Positions 22,435 through 26,532 of a stretch of 26,532 bases of DNA are shown here, piece after piece. The position numbers and the translations under genes were made by a program. The notes below the pieces were generated by a model. The model was not told the DNA's origin. It did no database searches and saw nothing but the letters and a program-made list of their open reading frames with translations. Source of the stretch: Oxalobacteraceae bacterium UBA6018 (GTDB lineage: Bacteria; Pseudomonadota; Gammaproteobacteria; Burkholderiales; Burkholderiaceae_D); assembly GCA_002428015.1 (NCBI GenBank), contig DIZW01000089.1, positions 42,114 to 68,645 on the forward strand, read 5' to 3'. Each line of letters starts with the position of its first letter. Position 1 is the stretch's first letter.

Positions 22435-23390
22435 GCCTGGTACATCCAGCGCAGCGTTTCCGGCAGCGGGGTGGGCGCAATGGCGCCGATGACGCTGGCC
22501 AGCTTGTCGTTGCTCCCGACCAGGGTCAGCACTTCCTTGGGCCGCACGAAGGCGGGGTTGACCTGCACGTCGATGCCATAGCCGGCGATGCCGGACATGA
22601 CATCGATCACGCCGCTGAGCGAATGGCCCTGCCCCGAGCAGACGTTGAACGAATGGCCGGCCGGGCTGACCGCGAGCAGGCGCCGGTAGCTCTTGGCCAC
22701 CATGCGCACGTCGGAGAAGTCGCGCTCGACCTTCAAGTTGCCGAGCTCGATCGCGCGCGCGCCCTTGCGGAAATGCGACACGATCTTCGGCAGCAGGAAG
22801 TTCTCGGTCTGGCCCACGCCCGTGTAATTGAACGGGCGCACGATGATGATGGGCAGCTGGTCGGTCCACAGCTGCGCCATGTGTTCCATCGCCAGCTTGC
22901 TGACAGCGTAATCGTTGGCCGGGGCCGGGGCCACGCTTTCGTCGATGACGCCGGCGCAGGCGTTGCCGTACACATTGGCCGACGAGGCCAGCAACACGGC
23001 CGAAGGGCGGTGGCGCTGGGCAGCCAGCGCTTCAAGCAGGTTACGCGTGCCGACGATGTTGACGCGGTAGATGAGCTCGGCGTTGGAGTGCGCCACGAAG
23101 GCGATGCCGGCCAGGTGGGCCACGACGTCGGGCTGGATCTGCTCGACCATGGCGGCCACGGCGGCGCGGTCGCACAGGTCGACCGTGTACACCTTCGCGC
23201 CGGCGCGGTAGGCATCTTCCTGGGCCTCGCCCGGCAGCGCGGTGCCGAACACCTGGTAGCCGGCGGCGGCCAGTTCCTCGGCCAGGTAGCGGCCGGTAAA
23301 GCCGCGTAGTCCGGTGATCAGCGCGCGCTTGCCCGCGCCTTCGCCAGCGAGGGAAAGGATCGACGGATTTTCGGTGGCCAGGCGCGTCAT
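22431..23390 (-). CDS. rmd: GDP-6-deoxy-4-keto-D-mannose reductase
   Basis: Short-chain dehydrogenase/reductase of 319 aa that reduces the Gmd product to GDP-D-rhamnose. The Rossmann motif TGLRGFTG is at 26-33, the catalytic Tyr161 and Lys165 are in YAVSK, and Ser136/137 sit in LLASSANVYG. The sequence MEHMAQLW and FNYTGVGQTENFLLPKIVSHF are typical of Rmd rather than of the GDP-fucose synthase branch. About 15 residues precede the fold and look non-conserved. It starts 1 bp after the gmd stop and overlaps the next gene by 4 bp, so gmd, rmd and both glycosyltransferases form one unit. The D-rhamnose assignment depends on the absence of a fucose synthase here. Confidence 0.9.
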   Translation of the reverse strand: MTRLATENPSILSLAGEGAGKRALITGLRGFTGRYLAEELAAAGYQVFGTALPGEAQEDAYRAGAKVYTVDLCDRAAVAAMVEQIQPDVVAHLAGIAFVAHSNAELIYRVNIVGTRNLLEALAAQRHRPSAVLLASSANVYGNACAGVIDESVAPAPANDYAVSKLAMEHMAQLWTDQLPIIIVRPFNYTGVGQTENFLLPKIVSHFRKGARAIELGNLKVERDFSDVRMVAKSYRRLLAVSPAGHSFNVCSGQGHSLSGVIDVMSGIAGYGIDVQVNPAFVRPKEVLTLVGSNDKLASVIGAIAPTPLPETLRWMYQA

Positions 23391-23391
23391 G

Positions 23392-24436
23392 TCAGAAGGA
23401 GAACCCCAGTTCGTTGCGGCGCATGTCGGCGTCGACCATCATCTGGCACATTTCTTCAAGCGTGGTCTTGGGCGCCCAGCCCAGCTCGCGCAAGGCCTTG
23501 GACGGGTCGCCGATGAGCAGCTCGACTTCGGCCGGACGGTAGAACTTGGGGCTGACCTTGACCATCAGCTTGCCGCTGCGCGCGCAATGACCGGTCTCAT
23601 CGGTGCCCTGGCCTTTCCATTCCACCGCGATGCCGGCCGCCTTGAACGCCATGGTGACGAAATCGCGCACCGTTTCGGTCCGGTTGGTTGCCAGGATGAA
23701 AGTGTCGGGCTGGTCCGCCTGCAGGATGCGCCACATGCCTTCGACGTACTCCTTGGCGTAGGCCCCAGTCGCGCTTGGCGTCGAGGTTGCCCAGCTCCAG
23801 CACGGACAATTTGTTAAGCACGATCTTGGCCACCGCGTCGGTGATCTTGCGGGTGACGAACTCGCGTCCCCGCAGCGGGGACTCGTGATTGAACAGGATG
23901 CCGCTGGCGCCGAAGATGCCGTACGATTCGCGGTAATTGACCGTCATCCAATGCGCATACAGCTTGGCGACGCCGTATGGGCTGCGCGGATAGAACGGTG
24001 TTTCTTCCACCTGGGGAATGGCCTGCACCTTGCCGAACATTTCGGAGGTCGAGGCCTGGTAAAAGCGCGCCTTGGGGTTGACGATGCGGATCGCTTCGAG
24101 CAGGTTGACGGCGCCCAGGCCCGTGATGCTGGCGGTGGCCACCGGCTGCTCGAAGGAGACGCCGACGAAGCTTTGGGCGGCCAGGTTGTAGACCTCGTCC
24201 GGGGCCGCGTTTTGCATCAGGCGGATGCTCGAGGACAGATCGGTCAGGTCGTATTCGACCAGATTGAGCTTGGGATGCGCCTCGATGCCCAATTCTTCGA
24301 TGCGCCAAAAATTGACGGAACTGGTACGCCGATACGTGCCCGTAACCTCGTAGCCCTTTTCCAGCAACAGTTGCGCCAGGTACGCGCCGTCCTGACCTGT
24401 TATCCCGGTAATGAGGGCTTTTTTTGTTGTTTGCAT
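23392..24436 (-). pseudogene. gmd: GDP-mannose 4,6-dehydratase with a single-base frameshift
   Basis: Gmd converts GDP-D-mannose to GDP-4-keto-6-deoxy-D-mannose. The first part (24436 down to about 23763) encodes 225 good residues. GITGQDG is at 11-17, the catalytic region STSEMFG at 129-135, and Tyr154/Lys158 in SPYGVAKLY; NHESPLRGREFVTRKIT is intact. After KRDWG the frame breaks. The expected continuation (MWRILQADQPDTFILATNRTE) appears in another frame down to the TGA at 23392-23394. The junction reads GACTGGGGCCTACGCC instead of GACTGGGGCTACGCC, one extra base at 23761-23762. The full span of 1045 bp is one base over a normal gene. Both halves are otherwise undamaged, so this is a very recent mutation or a base-calling error. 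If corrected, gmd would be about 347 aa. Confidence 0.92.
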
Positions 24437-24506
24437 GTTTGGATGTTCGTCTTTGTAAATGGGGCACGGCGCTCAGTGTCCCCAGATAGGCATTTAACAA
24501 CGCAGC

Positions 24507-24538
24507 ATTGTAACAGATGCGACCTAGGCATCCGTTAC
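24507..24538 (-). promoter_or_regulatory. Extended -10 promoter of gmd with overlapping inverted repeat
   Basis: On the minus strand TGTTACAAT (24515-24507) is an extended -10, with the start near 24500 and a leader of about 65 nt. An 11-bp inverted repeat, GTAACAGATGC (24510-24520) and GCATCCGTTAC (24528-24538) with one mismatch and a 7-bp spacer, overlaps the -10. That is typical of a repressor site. No regulator is identified. Confidence 0.45.
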
Positions 24539-24696
24539 GCTCCAGAAAGTCGTGCAATATAAGCAACTATGCGCAACCATTATGCCCTGATTGGGCGTGC
24601 GCACGGCGCCAGCTTACGCATTGTTACGCCTGTATTGAGATGTCTTGAAGTGTCTGCTTGCGGTGACTGATATACCGCAAATAAGGATGCGTAACA

Positions 24697-24729
24697 AAGC
24701 GGCCGGTTCGTGGTCGAAACCGGCCGCTT
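24697..24729 (-). terminator. Hairpin terminator of maeB
   Basis: A perfect 12-bp stem AAGCGGCCGGTT (24697-24708) / AACCGGCCGCTT (24718-24729) with a 9-nt loop lies 7 bp after the maeB stop. On the minus strand it is followed by TTTGTTA, a modest T tract. Confidence 0.75.
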
Positions 24730-24735
24730 GTCAGC

Positions 24736-26532
24736 TTAGCGCTCGGAGACAGCGTCGACCACGCACAGCGCGGTCATGTTGACGATGCGGCGCACCGTCG
24801 CCGAGGGGGTCAGGATGTGCACCGGTTTGGCGCAGCCGAGCAGCACCGGGCCGATCGCGATGCCGTTGCCGGCCGCCGTCTTGAGCAGGTTGTAGGCGAT
24901 GTTGGCGCTGTCGATATTGGGCATGACCAGCAGGTTGGCGTCGCCCTTGAGCGTCGATTGCGGCATCATGCTGTGGCGCAGCTTGGCGTCGAGCGCCGAG
25001 TCGCCGTGCATTTCGCCATCGATTTCCAGCTGCGGCGCCCTTTGCTGCACCAGCGCCAGCGCGGCGCGCATCTTGCGCGCCGACTCGCTGTTGGACGAGC
25101 CAAAATTGGAGTGCGACAACAGCGCCGCGCGCGGAATCAGGCCAAAGCGGCTCATTTCCTCGGCCGCCAGCACGGTGATCTCGGCCAGCTGCTCGGCGGT
25201 CGGGTTCTCGTTGACATGGGTGTCGACGATGGCCATCTGGCGCTCCGGCAGGATCAGGAAGTTCATGGCCGCGTAGACGTTAGCGCCGGCGCGCTTGCCC
25301 AGCACCAGGTCGATATAGCGCAGGTGCAGGTCGGTGGTGCCGAAGGTGCCGCAGATCATGCCGTCGGCGTCGCCCTTGTGGATCATCATGGCGCCGATCA
25401 GGCTGTGGCGGCGGCGCATTTCCAGCTTGGCGTACTCCTGGGTGACGCCCTTGCGGTTGGTCATCGCGTAATACGTCTGCCAATAGTCGCGGTAACGCTC
25501 GTCGTGGTCCGGATTGATGACGTCGAAATGCTCGCCCAGTTTCAGGCGCAGGCCGAAGCGCTCGATGCGCTTTTCCAGCACGCTGGGGCGGCCCACCAGG
25601 ATAGGGCGTGCCAGTTTCTCGTCCACCACCACCTGGACCGCGCGCAACACGCGCTCCTCCTCGCCCTCGGCGTACACGATGCGCTTGAGTTCGGGCGGGG
25701 CCGCCTTGGCCATGGCGAACAGCGGCTTCATGAAGGTGCCGCTGCGGTACACGAACTGCTGCAGCTGCGCGGCGTAGGCTTCCAGGTCGGCGATCGGACG
25801 GCTGGCCACGCCCGACTCCAGGGCGGCCTTGGCCACCGCCGGCGCGATGTGGATCAGCAGGCGCGGGTCGAACGGCATCGGGATCAGGTATTCCGGCCCG
25901 AACGACAGGTTGCTGATGCCGTAGGTGCTGGCCACGACGTCGGACTGCTCGGCGTGGGCCAGGTCGGCGATCGCATGCACCACCGCGATTTCCATCTCGC
26001 GCGTGATGGTGGTGGCGCCGCAGTCGAGGGCGCCGCGGAAGATGTAGGGGAAGCACAGGACGTTGTTGACCTGGTTTGGATAATCCGAGCGGCCGGTGGC
26101 GATGATGGCGTCGTCGCGCACCGCCTTGACGTCCTCGGGCAGGATCTCCGGATGCGGATTGGCCAGCGCCAGGATCAGCGGATTGGGCGCCATCTGCCTG
26201 ACCATGTCCTGCTTGAGCACGCCGCCGGCCGACAGGCCGAGGAAGATGTCGGCGCCCGGCACCACGTCCGCCAGCGAGCGCAGCGGGGTGTCCTGGGCGA
26301 AACGCGCCTTGTCCGGGTCCATCAGCTCGGTGCGGCCCTGGTAGACCACGCCGGCCAGGTCGGTCACGTAGATGTTTTCAATGGGAAAGCCGAGATCGAC
26401 GATCAGGTCCAGGCAGGCCAGCGCGGCCGCGCCGGCGCCGGACACCACCAGCTTGCATTCGCGGATGTTCTTGCCCACCACCTTGATCCCGTTCAGGATC
26501 GCGGCGCCGACGATGATCGCGGTGCCGTGCTG
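24736..26532 (-). CDS. maeB: NADP-dependent malic enzyme with phosphotransacetylase-like domain (5' end outside window)
   Basis: Cytoplasmic enzyme converting malate to pyruvate and CO2, linking the TCA cycle with pyruvate and NADPH. The visible 598 residues start at QHGTAIIVGAAILNGIKVVGK, inside the malic-enzyme domain. The frame is open to the window edge, so the N terminus is missing. The NAD(P)-binding region is evident in VVSGAGAAALACLDLIVDLG and FLGLSAGGVLKQDMV. The C-terminal half, from about KRIVYAEGEEERVLRAVQVV to the end, is a phosphotransacetylase-like domain (GMICGTFGTTDLHLRY, NFGSSNSESARKMRAAL, LGCAKPVHILTPSATVRRIVNMTAL). In MaeB hybrids this domain is regulatory, sensing acetyl-CoA, rather than a working transacetylase. 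The gene ends at TAA 24738-24736 and is followed by a strong hairpin. Confidence 0.96.
   Translation of the reverse strand, partial: QHGTAIIVGAAILNGIKVVGKNIRECKLVVSGAGAAALACLDLIVDLGFPIENIYVTDLAGVVYQGRTELMDPDKARFAQDTPLRSLADVVPGADIFLGLSAGGVLKQDMVRQMAPNPLILALANPHPEILPEDVKAVRDDAIIATGRSDYPNQVNNVLCFPYIFRGALDCGATTITREMEIAVVHAIADLAHAEQSDVVASTYGISNLSFGPEYLIPMPFDPRLLIHIAPAVAKAALESGVASRPIADLEAYAAQLQQFVYRSGTFMKPLFAMAKAAPPELKRIVYAEGEEERVLRAVQVVVDEKLARPILVGRPSVLEKRIERFGLRLKLGEHFDVINPDHDERYRDYWQTYYAMTNRKGVTQEYAKLEMRRRHSLIGAMMIHKGDADGMICGTFGTTDLHLRYIDLVLGKRAGANVYAAMNFLILPERQMAIVDTHVNENPTAEQLAEITVLAAEEMSRFGLIPRAALLSHSNFGSSNSESARKMRAALALVQQRAPQLEIDGEMHGDSALDAKLRHSMMPQSTLKGDANLLVMPNIDSANIAYNLLKTAAGNGIAIGPVLLGCAKPVHILTPSATVRRIVNMTALCVVDAVSER

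Noticed and set aside
1..26532. CRISPR array, rRNA or prophage
   Set aside because: No regularly spaced repeats, no rRNA sequence and no phage structural or integrase genes were seen.

Overview
The window is high-GC chromosomal DNA from a betaproteobacterium. It most resembles the Oxalobacteraceae (Massilia/Duganella/Telluria group). The evidence is the trxA-rho-rpmE order with a type B L31, the gene styles, and codon use strongly biased to G/C at third positions. This placement is inference from gene content, not from a marker phylogeny.

Layout. (1) 37-1631: a tight operon of a HutC-type GntR regulator, a stand-alone HPt protein and a stand-alone receiver, with no histidine kinase. (2) 1656-4479: a core-genome block of trxA, rho, a small coiled-coil/membrane protein and rpmE2, with clear promoters and two textbook terminators. 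(3) 4525-8381: a GT39-type membrane glycosyltransferase and an APC-family permease converge on a 161-bp TA-flanked inverted-repeat element (MITE-like) whose ends form both stop codons. (4) 8487-8913: tRNA-Leu(CAA) with its promoter and terminator, then a stretch with 12-bp tandem repeats. (5) 8926-13685 (minus): a branched-chain-amino-acid-type ABC operon livH, livM-livG (fused), livF and a periplasmic binding protein. (6) 13799-14646: a decayed Cache-domain gene and a gene-poor stretch with a possible gene remnant. (7) 14647-17979: a flavin-dependent tryptophan-halogenase-family enzyme, a secreted alpha/beta-hydrolase and a lipoprotein. (8) 18164-20030: an RlmN-like radical SAM methyltransferase converging on an orphan solute-binding protein. 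(9) 20127-24515 (minus): a D-rhamnose polysaccharide cluster of gmd (frameshifted here), rmd and two GT4 glycosyltransferases resembling WbpY and WbpZ. (10) 24697-26532 (minus): a malic enzyme-phosphotransacetylase hybrid, cut by the window edge.

How the genes fit together. Gmd and Rmd would make GDP-D-rhamnose from GDP-mannose for the two glycosyltransferases. The frameshift in gmd therefore matters for the whole cluster, unless it is a base-calling error. The Liv operon encodes a complete importer. The rho leader carries a C-rich, G-poor tract suited to autogenous Rho-dependent attenuation.

I see no CRISPR array, rRNA, integrase, transposase or toxin-antitoxin pair, and no convincing wholly new system. 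The items most worth a second look are the MITE-like element, the HutC/HPt/receiver operon, the gmd frameshift, the rho and livH leaders, the Cache pseudogene and the repeats beside the tRNA.
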